Below, piece by piece: positions 15,598-24,043 of a stretch of DNA of 50,227 nt. The notes beneath the pieces are model-generated. The model saw nothing but the letters and a program-made list of their open reading frames with translations, was not told where the DNA came from and searched no databases. Location: assembly GCA_046483285.1 (NCBI GenBank), contig JAWODN010000131.1, forward strand, positions 1 to 50,227. The letters are read 5' to 3'. A program made the position numbers and the translations under genes. Source of the DNA: CAYRTV01 sp046483285 (GTDB lineage Bacteria; Acidobacteriota; Aminicenantia; Aminicenantales; Aminicenantaceae). The stretch's first letter is position 1; each line of letters opens with the position of its first letter.

Positions 15598-18500
15598 TTA
15601 TAGTTTTTTAAATTGTCAAAAATCACATAATATTCGAAGTCGGTGATTTTTTTCACCTTGGCCGCCCCGGCAGGATTGTCTCCGCATACCATCCGGAAAT
15701 CACAAAAATGACACCGGGCATCGGGGTTGACTGGAAAGCAGCCCATCTCAAACCAGCCGGTCAGTTCCCTAAGCACATCCGCCACCGACTCCGGCCCCGG
15801 AGGCGGAATATAGATTTCGCGTCCTTCTCCTTTCAAAGTAGGGAAAAAATAACCGCTCTCCCTTATCTCAGGTGACTCGCCCAGCTTCAGGCTCCGGATA
15901 ATTTCCCTTGCGGCCAGGGCATACAAAGCGTGCTGCAAAATCCGGCCTTGACCGAATTTCTCTAAATTTTCATACCGGTTAAATCCTCCTGTTTTATAAT
16001 CAATGACGCGGTATGCATTTTCATCCGTCCGGTCGATCCGGTCAATGATCCCTCTAAGATACAGAGTTTTTCCTCTCCCTGCGGGAACTTCAACAGAGGG
16101 AGGACCGCCTTTTTCCCCAGGCATTCCAAAAGCGGTTTCGAACAGCAAAGGACGGCTGCCGCAGCGTTCTGATTCCAGCTTCAGGAATATATCCAGGGAA
16201 TCGAGAATCTCTTTTTTTTCCTTGTCATAGATGACTTCTGCGGGCGGCGGTATTTCCCGGCGCGTCCTTTCCAGTATGGATTCAGCAATTTCCCGGATCA
16301 ATTCCGCATGCCCGGCCATACCCGGGGCTTCATCTTTTTTCCGGAGAACAGACATGAATTCACAATAAATTTCATGAAGAAGGGACCCCTTTTCCATCGG
16401 ATCCAACCAGCGCGAGGGATCATATGGACGCTCATCCGGAGGTTCCAATCCAAGTATATACTGAAGGTAATACTTGAACGGACATTCCGCCAGCATTTCC
16501 AAACGCGATGCCGACAAAACCAGCTCCGGATTATCCAGCGGATTAAAAGATCGGGGAAGAGATCCGATTTTCCCCTCGAATTCGGTCAGCCGGTCTCCTT
16601 TCCTTCTTTCCCGGGCGTTCAAACCTCTATCCAGTATTGGATAAATCTTGCGGACCGCCTCCTCGCCATCCCATAAACGCCCCTGTCCAAACAGACGCGC
16701 CAGCCACCATTCGGATAAATCCAGAGCATTGGCCCCGCCGGGCGGAATAAAACCAGCGGCGGGAGACAATGATTCCTTCAGGTCGGAATAATCCAGCGTC
16801 TCATTCCGGTTTATCAACCGAAAAGCCTGAAGGATGAGGGACGAGGGAAAGGATTCCCTTTCTTCAGCCATATCATAAACCGAAAAACTCATAACAAGGG
16901 GACCCCTTAAAGAAGCCAGCCGTTCCGCCATATCGTACAGCTTTTCCCGCAACCGGTCCGCACTGACTGGAAGATTTTCAGAAATACTCCGGCGCTCTCC
17001 GTCCAAAAGAACCGGATCCTCCTGCGGAGCCCCCGGGAACCGGCCTTGATCCAGGCCGCAGACGAAGGTGACTTTCCGCCCGGAAAAACCTCCGCAGGAA
17101 TAGGGGGCGGCATGCAAATGACCGGGTTTCGGCCCGGCCGCCCCGATCTTAACATGCGAGACCGCATCCCGCAGCCAATCCAATATCACCTCCGGTTCAT
17201 TGGATTTCAAATCAATCAGGGTAGCTTCTTCCAGTTTGCGGCGGAAAATCCGGACGGCTTCGGCATCCCGCGGGTTGTTTATAACAGCAAATTCCTGCAG
17301 CACATTCATCAGGCTTCCACAAAATTCCGGCAAAGAAATCAAACCATCTTGAGGAAAAACCGGGAGATGAGAGAAGATGCGCTCGAATATCCGGATAAGT
17401 GCAGTGGTCATAAGGATACTCTGTTTGATTTTTCTCCGGCTTTCTTTGTCTTCAGGATCTTTTTCCTTCAGAGCCTGCTCGAATCTCTTCAGTCTCTCCA
17501 AATAACGGTCCCGGCCCCAGCAGATTTTCGCTTTTTGAAGGATCATCCTTGCGGACTCTGAAGTCAATTCAGAATGGTTTTCACCCAAGGACAAAACCCG
17601 GTTTTCAATCAACCGGCAAACAGTTTTTACTTGATACCCGTGTTCCATCCAGTCCAATAAACCCAAAAACAGCTTTCCGGGAGACGTCCAACCCACCCCT
17701 GGACCTTCGGCGAACGTCACCGGAACCCCGGTCCGGCGGCAGAGGCTGTGAAGATAAGAAGCATACACACTTCCGGGGGGATAAAGAACTTCAACATTAT
17801 CTGCCTGGAGCTTGTCCCGGTGCATTCTCCTCAAGATCCCGCGGCATTCATTAACCGCCCCCACGGCTGAAAAAATCTCCAGGGCTTCATTCTCTTCCGG
17901 GCTGGGCGCCTCCGCCGGATCGAACAGCCAGGCTGTTTCAGCCGGACTGGCGGAGTCGTTCGCTTTCTTTGATTTGGAGCCTTTCGCTGGAGGGACCGGT
18001 TTTGAGATCAGCCGGCGGCGCGGAGGCGTGAGTCCGAAAACCGAAGCACGGGTAAGCCAAATAATTTCCCCCCCTGAATAGGACTCCAAAAACCGTCGCG
18101 GCAATTTTTCCAGAGCCAGGTTTCGAAAACACATAACCAGCCGGCGGAGGGTGTGGTTCGCACCGGTTGATTTTTCTGAGGCCAGCCGGAACATACCGGC
18201 CTGGTCCAGCCATTTCCCTTTGTCCATTTCTTCTTCATATCGCTGCATCATCCAAATAAGGTCCCGGCCTTTAACTTCATATTCAAATTGGTCAGCGGAC
18301 ATGTCTTCAGCGGTGAATCCTTCCAATCTCAGCTCGGATATGGATCTATGCAGGGAACGGATAATTCCCGCCCTGGATTCCAATCCGGTAAAATAGGATT
18401 CGTTCTCCTGTTTTTTAAGTGAACTGAATATGGATTCCAGGAGAAATAACTGGGCGGTGACGGGAATAACCCGCCGGCCGGACCCGGTCAACTCCAGGCT

Positions 18501-18680
18501 GACAACGGAATGAGCCAGAGCCAAGGGGGTTGTGTACCGCAGATTGACCCAAGAGCAATCCTGAAGAGTTAAATATTCCCCGATCTGCCGGCCCTCGTTA
18601 TAAGAGGAAACGACAAATATTTTCTCCTCAAGCGGGTGGTCCCGGATAATTTTTTTTAATCGGGCAAGATAATCAATCAA
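15594..18680 (-). CDS. addB: ATP-dependent nuclease subunit B (AddB-like)
   Basis: A 1028-residue protein. The N-terminal helicase-like region starts EEKIFVVSSYNEGRQIGEYL and lacks a GxxGxGKT P-loop, so the motor is probably inactive. The C-terminal PD-(D/E)XK nuclease reads LRGIIDRIDRT and AYRVIDYKTGG. An AddB-type 4Fe-4S site is complete: one Cys in MLAECPFKYYLQYI and a distal CHFCDFRMVC (C-x2-C-x5-C). Together with AddA it processes DNA ends in the cytoplasm. The only standard start in frame is TTG at 18680; an in-frame stop lies six codons upstream and no Shine-Dalgarno sequence is visible, so expression is probably low. Divergent from the sigma factor gene. Confidence 0.9.
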   Translation of the reverse strand: MIDYLARLKKIIRDHPLEEKIFVVSSYNEGRQIGEYLTLQDCSWVNLRYTTPLALAHSVVSLELTGSGRRVIPVTAQLFLLESIFSSLKKQENESYFTGLESRAGIIRSLHRSISELRLEGFTAEDMSADQFEYEVKGRDLIWMMQRYEEEMDKGKWLDQAGMFRLASEKSTGANHTLRRLVMCFRNLALEKLPRRFLESYSGGEIIWLTRASVFGLTPPRRRLISKPVPPAKGSKSKKANDSASPAETAWLFDPAEAPSPEENEALEIFSAVGAVNECRGILRRMHRDKLQADNVEVLYPPGSVYASYLHSLCRRTGVPVTFAEGPGVGWTSPGKLFLGLLDWMEHGYQVKTVCRLIENRVLSLGENHSELTSESARMILQKAKICWGRDRYLERLKRFEQALKEKDPEDKESRRKIKQSILMTTALIRIFERIFSHLPVFPQDGLISLPEFCGSLMNVLQEFAVINNPRDAEAVRIFRRKLEEATLIDLKSNEPEVILDWLRDAVSHVKIGAAGPKPGHLHAAPYSCGGFSGRKVTFVCGLDQGRFPGAPQEDPVLLDGERRSISENLPVSADRLREKLYDMAERLASLRGPLVMSFSVYDMAEERESFPSSLILQAFRLINRNETLDYSDLKESLSPAAGFIPPGGANALDLSEWWLARLFGQGRLWDGEEAVRKIYPILDRGLNARERRKGDRLTEFEGKIGSLPRSFNPLDNPELVLSASRLEMLAECPFKYYLQYILGLEPPDERPYDPSRWLDPMEKGSLLHEIYCEFMSVLRKKDEAPGMAGHAELIREIAESILERTRREIPPPAEVIYDKEKKEILDSLDIFLKLESERCGSRPLLFETAFGMPGEKGGPPSVEVPAGRGKTLYLRGIIDRIDRTDENAYRVIDYKTGGFNRYENLEKFGQGRILQHALYALAAREIIRSLKLGESPEIRESGYFFPTLKGEGREIYIPPPGPESVADVLRELTGWFEMGCFPVNPDARCHFCDFRMVCGDNPAGAAKVKKITDFEYYVIFDNLKNYK

Positions 18681-18778
18681 AACAACAATAATTTATCACT
18701 GAAACCGTCTGATGTCCACTTCCAGCATATTCAACCTGAATGATTCAGGCTAACACATAAAAAAGCAGCAAAAAAAAC
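18681..18778. other. Divergent gap between addB and the sigma factor gene
   Basis: Contains CCTGAATGATTCAGGCTAA at about 18735-18753, which has the outer ends of the dispersed element joined with nothing between them, resembling an empty or collapsed copy. The rest is A/T-rich leader and promoter DNA for the sigma factor gene; no terminator or second gene seen. Confidence 0.45.
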
Positions 18779-18807
18779 TTGATTTTAATAAAAATAAAAA
18801 TTATAAT
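18779..18807 (+). promoter_or_regulatory. Sigma-70 type promoter for the sigma factor gene
   Basis: TTGATT at 18779-18784 and a perfect TATAAT at 18802-18807 with exactly 17 bases between, in an A/T-rich stretch. The predicted transcript start is near 18814, giving a leader of about 118 bases before the ATG at 18932. Confidence 0.7.
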
Positions 18808-18931
18808 ACTCGTTTATAAAAAGTAAGACATCTAAAATCTGATATTTCTCACATATATTTTGCAACCAAGACGGTTTTGTGTTCGTTTAAGTTGTGAAAT
18901 ATATAGAGAAAACAATTTACCGGGGGAAAAA

Positions 18932-20296
18932 ATGAAAGAAACTAAAATAGAAGCACCGGAAGACATCCGTCAGATCCTGGAAAAAATAAGAAAAGAGAAA
19001 GATGTGTATGACCAAGAACAAGAAAAAAGACTTCTTTCTCTCCAGGGTGTGGAATCAACCACGGATCCGGTTAAACTTTACTTGCGGGAAATGGGAAGCA
19101 TCCTTCTTCTGTCCAGGGAAGAAGAAGTAGCGCTGGCCCGAAGAACTGAGCAAGGCCAAAGGGCCATGGATAATGCGGTTTTCCGTACTCCTTTTATTTT
19201 TGACGAAATATTGTCTTTGGAAGAAAAACTTTTTTTAGATCCGGAGATATTGTCCAATGCGTTCGATGTTCCCAGGGAAGGGTGGTCTCACAAAAAAATC
19301 GACGCCAGAAAAAAGCAAATACTTAATAATTTGTCCGAAATAAGAGACCTTAAACAAAAAATGGAACGCATTCCGGTTGAAAATACTTTCGCCCGGGGCC
19401 GGATTATCTTAAAGATACGAGAATTGTTCCGTCGTTTAAATCTCAATCCTGATTATCAAGAAGAAATGATCGAATCCATAAGAGCCCGGCTCATCTCGGA
19501 AATCAAAAACAATTCCTCCCATGCGGAATACATACGGATTCTCAACCAATTCGATCAAGGAAAACAGCTTCGCGATCAAGCCAAGAATGCCATGGTCGCC
19601 GCTAACTTAAGATTAGTGGTGTCCATCGCAAAAAAATACCAAAGCCGCGGGCTGCACATTCTGGATTTGATTCAGGAAGGCAATTTGGGATTAATGAGAG
19701 CCGTGGAGAAATTTGAATACCGCCGGGGACATAAGTTTTCGACATACGCCACCTGGTGGATCCGGCAGGCGATCACCCGGGCCCTCGCCGATCAATCCCG
19801 GACTATCCGTCTGCCCGTCCATGTGACGGAACAGCTTCAAAAGATAAACAAAGTGACCCGATCTTTCATAAGGGAACACAACCGGGTCCCGACCCTGGAG
19901 GAACTGGAGGAAAAATTAAAGACTCCCAAAGAGAGATTGAGAAAACTCCTGGAAAACACCCAGGACTCCGTGTCTATTCAGACTCCGATAGGAGAAAACC
20001 AGGACGGGGAATTGGGTGATTTTATCGAAGATGCTGAAGTTCCTTCTCCACCTGATACGGTGATCCACATCAACCTCCGCGAACAAATCGAAGATGCCTT
20101 CAAGGATCTATCCGAAAAGGAAACTCAAGTTCTCAAAATGCGGTTTGGACTGAGCAATGAACGCGAGAGCACTCTTGAAGAAGTGGGCAAGAAATTCAAT
20201 GTCACCAGAGAGCGAATCCGGCAAATTGAATCCCGGGCTTTACAGAAACTGAAAAGCCATCCTGTCAGCGATAAACTGCGTTCATTCACCGCCTGA
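18932..20296 (+). CDS. rpoD: RNA polymerase sigma factor, primary type (RpoD/SigA)
   Basis: A 454-residue sigma-70 protein. Region 1.2 is DPVKLYLREMGSILLLSREE; a non-conserved segment of about 130 residues follows; region 2 reads NLRLVVSIAKKYQSRGLHIL, DLIQEGNLGLMRAVEKFEYR and FSTYATWWIRQAITRALAD; region 3 LPVHVTEQLQKINK; region 4 STLEEVGKKFNVTRERIRQIE, binding -10 and -35 elements. Region 1.1 is absent. The strong identity of region 2.4 and 4.2 favours the housekeeping factor, though a close RpoS-like paralogue is possible. The ATG at 18932 has CGGGGG six bases upstream; an in-frame ATG at 18860 would add 24 atypical residues. Ends 15 bases inside the convergent archaemetzincin gene. Confidence 0.88.
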   Translation: MKETKIEAPEDIRQILEKIRKEKDVYDQEQEKRLLSLQGVESTTDPVKLYLREMGSILLLSREEEVALARRTEQGQRAMDNAVFRTPFIFDEILSLEEKLFLDPEILSNAFDVPREGWSHKKIDARKKQILNNLSEIRDLKQKMERIPVENTFARGRIILKIRELFRRLNLNPDYQEEMIESIRARLISEIKNNSSHAEYIRILNQFDQGKQLRDQAKNAMVAANLRLVVSIAKKYQSRGLHILDLIQEGNLGLMRAVEKFEYRRGHKFSTYATWWIRQAITRALADQSRTIRLPVHVTEQLQKINKVTRSFIREHNRVPTLEELEEKLKTPKERLRKLLENTQDSVSIQTPIGENQDGELGDFIEDAEVPSPPDTVIHINLREQIEDAFKDLSEKETQVLKMRFGLSNERESTLEEVGKKFNVTRERIRQIESRALQKLKSHPVSDKLRSFTA

Positions 20297-20827
20297 AGCG
20301 TTTTGCCATTTTTTCCGGCATGAATCGCAAAATGAATGCTCTTTGTTATCCGTATCTTTCAAAGAAAAAGAAAAATGCATTGCGCAGGCTGGATTGGAAC
20401 AATGCCCCAGGCCCCATGTGTGACCAAGCTCATGGACGGCTTCTTTGAGCATCCGTTGGCGGATTAGATTTTTCTTTTCATAATAACCGTAAAACGAAGG
20501 CCGCAGCCGGGCTAAAGAAATCAGTGCGAATTGCCCCGGCATTTCCGCCTTCCCAAATATGAATTTCAATTCGTCGGCATAGATGTCCTTTTCCGTCACG
20601 CCTAAAATCCTTTCTTGTTCTCCCGGACTCAGACACCGGCGTATCCGAGATATGATAAGAGCTGCGAAATATTGTCCCCGCACTGGGTTGAAAGCGTCTC
20701 TGGGAAATTTCATAACCGCGTAAATGTTCACCCCGGCTTTGAAAAATTTCCGCAACGGCCGGCAGAGCCACAGCATCAAATCACTCTCCACCTCACCAAC
20801 CGGAAGGAGAGTTATGATGCGTTCCAT
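20282..20827 (-). CDS. amzA: Archaemetzincin-family zinc metalloprotease (M54)
   Basis: A 181-residue protein of full archaemetzincin length. It has the extended metzincin motif HELGHTWGLGHC (H132, E133, H136, H142) followed by the family-specific second zinc site: C143, C148 (NPACAMHFS), C167 and C170 (FCDSC). FALISLARLRPSFYG before it is also typical. The third His ligand, replaced in some members, is present, so an active peptidase is expected; natural substrates of the family are unknown. No signal peptide. Overlaps the end of the sigma factor gene by 15 bases, tail to tail. Confidence 0.92.
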   Translation of the reverse strand: MERIITLLPVGEVESDLMLWLCRPLRKFFKAGVNIYAVMKFPRDAFNPVRGQYFAALIISRIRRCLSPGEQERILGVTEKDIYADELKFIFGKAEMPGQFALISLARLRPSFYGYYEKKNLIRQRMLKEAVHELGHTWGLGHCSNPACAMHFSFSLKDTDNKEHSFCDSCRKKWQNASGGE

Positions 20828-21055
20828 CCAAATACCCTTACAGATTTATACTTCAGGTTAAATCATCCGGATTATGAACATAACAGGGCTGACGCCGGTG
20901 CGGGACTCGTATCATCGCAATTTTTTTATGAATAGATCAGGATAAGTTAATGATATCATTTGATAGAAAATAAATCCACATTTTTGTGTCCTTTGATTCT
21001 GAGGCAAGGGCCTCCATATTTTGAAATGAAACGCGCCGGAACAAGTGAAGAAAGG
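20828..21055. repeat. Intergenic gap with an end module of the dispersed element
   Basis: 20914-20941 reads ATCGCAATTTTTTTATGAAT then AGATCAGG, a complete end module on the plus strand, followed by ATAAGTTAATG. A degenerate start module may be CCGGATTATGAACAT at about 20868. No gene is supported and no promoter was recognised for the archaemetzincin gene. Confidence 0.65.
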
Positions 21056-21487
21056 TTAAGACGAAAGGTATCTCTGAATGTATTTATGAATAATCCGGGC
21101 TGTATTGCGATAGGACTCAACATCCCTTCCGAAAGGATCCTCCACATCCCAAAGATGAAGAACGGAGCCTGACCGGGGCAGCCGTGATTTTATATTCTCA
21201 AAAACGTACCTGTCTAAAACAATGATCCAATCATATTTATTCACTTCGATATCATTCAGTCCCCGGGGCCGGTGCCGGGAAATGTCCACTTCAAACAATT
21301 CCAGCATCACATCAACAGCTTCCGGCTGGGCGCCGGGAAAAGCGGGGGCAACACCCGAGCTGTCCACAATAACAGAAGGACCCAATTTTTTCTTTGCCAA
21401 ACCTTCCGCCATCGGACTGCGGCAGGTGTTTCCATAGCAGACAAAAAGAACATGCTGACCCGGCCTCACTTGAATTTTATTCGGCAT
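21056..21487 (-). CDS. Low-molecular-weight protein-tyrosine-phosphatase family protein
   Basis: A 143-residue protein with the N-terminal P-loop VCYGNTCRSPMAEG: nucleophile C17 and R23 in C-x5-R. The general acid is D116 in DVEDPF. Length and order match LMW phosphatases; the arsenate reductase (ArsC) branch shares this fold, but the DP motif and single active-site Cys context favour phosphatase. It would dephosphorylate phosphotyrosine or phosphoarginine proteins in the cytoplasm. The start codon lies directly next to the stop of the zinc-ribbon/TPR gene upstream (21488), so both are on one transcript; a signalling role with that protein is possible. Confidence 0.88.
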   Translation of the reverse strand: MPNKIQVRPGQHVLFVCYGNTCRSPMAEGLAKKKLGPSVIVDSSGVAPAFPGAQPEAVDVMLELFEVDISRHRPRGLNDIEVNKYDWIIVLDRYVFENIKSRLPRSGSVLHLWDVEDPFGRDVESYRNTARIIHKYIQRYLSS

Positions 21488-23668
21488 TCATAATCCTTCC
21501 AATTCATTCAGCCGGCGGCGGGCTTCATCCGCCTCCCAGGTTTCCCTGTCAGGCGCATCCCAAAGCATCAGAAACTTCCGGTATTTCTCCGCGGCTTCGT
21601 TTCTTCTTTCCATTCCGTCATAAAGCCTGCCCTGCTGATAAAGGCTCAGAGCCCAGACATCTCCATAATCGAATCGCCCTGCGGTTAAATCATGAATACG
21701 CTCATAAATGTCTATCGCTTCCTGCCTTCTTCCGGTCCGTTCTAATGCTTCAGCCAGACCATTCAGAAAAAACGCCTGATCATTTCCGAAATCAAAAGGA
21801 GAGCCTTGCTCCGGGGTAAGCGCAGCAGCCCGCTGGAAATCTTCCAGAGAGCTCTCCAAAATATTTCCCGCCGCTTTAACCACTCCGTTCAGATAATGAT
21901 AATACCGCATATTATTCGGAGACGGTCCCAGAAGGCACACCCTCTCCAGTTCGGTTAAAGTCCGGCCGACTTCGCTCCATTGTTTTAATCCGGCTTGAGC
22001 CAACCCTTGCCAAAAGAGACTTTCCCGGGGATAATCCCTGATATCTTCCCGGTCTGAGATATTCATAGCCTGCCGGGAATAATACAAAGCGGACTTGTAA
22101 CGGTTGCGTGAAATCTCCATTCGGGCCAGCCGGCAGTGAATCCGGTAGGCCCAGCTGCGCAGGCCGTGTGTCTCTGCGGCTTTCAAAACGCCGGCCCAAT
22201 TCTCACCCGCCTCCTGGAAACGGCCTTGGCTCAGAGCCAATTGACCCAACCGAAGTCCCTTCCATATTTGTTCAATGGGCTGCCGGCCTTCCAAGTTCTT
22301 CCCGTATCGGCTCCGGGACGCATTCAAGTCACCTTGAATCCAATGAATATCACCGATGATCCGGTCAAAAATCCCGGCTGAATCCATCACCTGTCCGGCG
22401 ACGGCATGTTCCATAGCCAAGTCCATTTGACCGGATACCATGCCGCAAACCGCCGCCATCAAACGGAACCCGGGAGAAATGATGTTTTTTGTTTCAAGTA
22501 TTTCAGAACACAAATCCTCCGGCCACCCGGAATAAGGGATTGTTCCTAAAACCTGGGCGGTGCATGCCAACAGTGCCGTCATCTTTCCCTTTTCATTCCG
22601 CTCATGATTGACCTGATTTTGTAAAATTCCGCTAAAATAACGGGCCCGGTCATCCCCGGGGTAAATCTTTAAAATTTCCTGATATGTTTCTAAGGCCTCT
22701 TGGATATTCTTTTCCGATTTCAAATAAGCTTCCGCTTCAAACTGAAGCCGGCGCCGGTGAGACACCCGGTCCATCCAACCCAGGGCTTTTTGGCTCATCA
22801 TCCATGATAGTTCCGGATATCCGCAAACACCAGCCGTTTCCGCCAAGGCATGATACCCTAAAGCAAATTCCGGATCTTTTAAAACGGACTCATTGAAATA
22901 CCATCGGCTTTCATTCCAGCGGCCCGATAAAAACAGCTTTTTCCCTTCCGCATAATCCAGCCATGCCGGCCAGGACATTGTTGTGATATCCCCCACCGGA
23001 AGCTCATTTTTCCCCAGTCTGCGGAATGCCAGCCTGTCTTCAACACGGTGCGCAATGGAATCGGCGGAATCAAACAGCTGGGCATCACCCGGCACATCAA
23101 ATGTGGACTTCAACAGAATCCGGCCCTGTCTGTCTTGAAGTTCGGCATGGATTTCAATGTTTTCAGATTTTTGAGTCATGCTTCCGGACAAAAAATGAGT
23201 GATGGGGGAATGATTCCTGGTGCCGGCATCACGGCGGGGGAAAAAAAGCCAATTCTCATAGTCCTCCGGAATGTTAATTTCTTCCGAGCTGTATAATTTT
23301 TCACCGACAGCCAAAGCCAAAGCCTCTCCCCTGTTTCGGTCTTTATCGCCGGCCGGGGAAACATGAAATTTTTGAATCACAAGAACCGGCTTACCCTCAG
23401 GGGTTTCCATGCCTCCCGGCAGCATAAACTCCTTTTTGGATCTTGAGTTCGACACATAGAGAATGGAAACAGAAACGGCCAGTAAAACCAACAGAATCCA
23501 TAATAACGATCCTTTTTTTTTCGCCGGGACACGGTGTCTTTCCGGAGAAGAAAATTCTTGACCGGCTGCGTCCTCAGACTGGGACTTTCGGAGGCGCAGA
23601 GGTTTTCCGCAAGCGTGACAAAAACGGTTGCCGCTTGAATTAACATACCCGCAATTCGGACAATTCAC
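21488..23668 (-). CDS. Zinc-ribbon, membrane helix, TolB-like and TPR protein
   Basis: About 726 residues. The start chosen is the GTG at 23668, eight bases after GGAG, giving an N-terminus NCPNCGYVN...FCHACGKPL, a classic zinc ribbon; an earlier GTG at 23686 is possible. A single membrane helix follows at roughly residues 55-75 (LLWILLVLLAVSVSILYV), then a domain with HFLSGSMTQKSENIEIHAEL and DSADSIAHRVEDRLAF, like the TolB-like module that precedes TPRs in many acidobacterial signalling proteins, and then many TPR-like helical pairs to the C-terminus (for example EALERTGRRQEAIDIYERIH). Topology puts the ribbon inside and the repeats outside. Likely a protein-interaction scaffold; function unknown. 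Confidence 0.75.
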   Translation of the reverse strand: MNCPNCGYVNSSGNRFCHACGKPLRLRKSQSEDAAGQEFSSPERHRVPAKKKGSLLWILLVLLAVSVSILYVSNSRSKKEFMLPGGMETPEGKPVLVIQKFHVSPAGDKDRNRGEALALAVGEKLYSSEEINIPEDYENWLFFPRRDAGTRNHSPITHFLSGSMTQKSENIEIHAELQDRQGRILLKSTFDVPGDAQLFDSADSIAHRVEDRLAFRRLGKNELPVGDITTMSWPAWLDYAEGKKLFLSGRWNESRWYFNESVLKDPEFALGYHALAETAGVCGYPELSWMMSQKALGWMDRVSHRRRLQFEAEAYLKSEKNIQEALETYQEILKIYPGDDRARYFSGILQNQVNHERNEKGKMTALLACTAQVLGTIPYSGWPEDLCSEILETKNIISPGFRLMAAVCGMVSGQMDLAMEHAVAGQVMDSAGIFDRIIGDIHWIQGDLNASRSRYGKNLEGRQPIEQIWKGLRLGQLALSQGRFQEAGENWAGVLKAAETHGLRSWAYRIHCRLARMEISRNRYKSALYYSRQAMNISDREDIRDYPRESLFWQGLAQAGLKQWSEVGRTLTELERVCLLGPSPNNMRYYHYLNGVVKAAGNILESSLEDFQRAAALTPEQGSPFDFGNDQAFFLNGLAEALERTGRRQEAIDIYERIHDLTAGRFDYGDVWALSLYQQGRLYDGMERRNEAAEKYRKFLMLWDAPDRETWEADEARRRLNELEGL

Positions 23669-23823
23669 CACGTGGGCTCCATACACAAAAGTTGGTTGGA
23701 TTGTATCATTTTATTGCCGAACAATATATAACCTTTTGCGGGGATTCCAGGGGTGAATTTGCGGGAAAATAATTTATTTTCGAACCTGATTCAGGCTGCC
23801 CAACGGATCAGGGAAAAAATGTC
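23669..23823. other. Divergent gap between the TPR gene and the aro leader
   Basis: Contains TACAAT on the minus strand close to the TPR gene start, possibly a -10 element without a clear -35, and CCTGATTCAGGCTGCC near 23788, a collapsed copy of the dispersed repeat ends. No gene seen. Confidence 0.35.
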
Positions 23824-23852
23824 TTGACTTATTTCTTCTGATCTGTTTTACT
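23824..23852 (+). promoter_or_regulatory. Candidate promoter of the aro operon
   Basis: TTGACT at 23824-23829 and TTTACT at 23847-23852 with a 17-base spacer. The -10 matches four of six bases. A start near 23859 would place the first leader ATG (23862) almost at the 5' end of the RNA and the second (23877) at about 18 bases, so the second is the more likely initiation site for the leader peptide. Confidence 0.5.
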
Positions 23853-23861
23853 TTTGTAGAA

Positions 23862-23939
23862 ATGAGAGAAAAAACAATGATTCCGCCCCAAACGGACATT
23901 CTCTCTGCCTATTATTATTCCTTCTATTATGGGCGTTAA
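23862..23939 (+). CDS. Tyr/Phe-rich leader peptide of the aro-tyrA operon
   Basis: A short ORF of 25 codons (20 if started at the in-frame ATG at 23877, which has GAGAG about eight bases upstream). It ends SAYYYSFYYGR and stop: five Tyr and one Phe within seven codons, all Tyr written TAT, between 23910 and 23930. The stop TAA (23937-23939) is the loop of a perfect 10-bp hairpin. It lies about 100 bases before aroF, first gene of an operon that ends in tyrA. Such codon runs are the hallmark of ribosome-mediated attenuation leaders (as in pheA, pheST and trp leaders). Calling it an attenuator is inference; the codon run is directly visible. Confidence 0.75.
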   Translation: MREKTMIPPQTDILSAYYYSFYYGR

Positions 23940-23949
23940 ACGCCCATAA
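23927..23949 (+). promoter_or_regulatory. Leader hairpin overlapping the last Tyr codons and stop of the leader
   Basis: TTATGGGCGT / TAA / ACGCCCATAA is a perfect 10-bp stem with a three-base loop that is the leader's stop codon. It is not followed directly by a U-run. An alternative pairing of GGG (23931-23933) and GTTAA (23935-23939) with TTAAC (23954-23958) and CCC (23960-23962) would exclude it and lies upstream of a T6 run at 23974-23979. A further small hairpin CGCCA-T6-TGGCG is at 23995-24010. Which form terminates or pauses cannot be settled by eye. Confidence 0.6.
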
Positions 23950-24043
23950 CATATTAACTCCCCGCCGCTTCCATTTTTTCAATTCATTTTCTTGCGCCAT
24001 TTTTTTGGCGATGAAACAGCTTTTTCTATAAAGAGGTTCTGCT

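Noticed and set aside
14857..15603. Plus-strand open frame of 248 codons opposite addA
   Set aside because: Antisense to the helicase Walker A region, no recognisable domain.
23995..24010. Hairpin CGCCA-T6-TGGCG as the attenuator terminator
   Set aside because: The T residues are in the loop, not after the stem, so it does not have intrinsic-terminator form.
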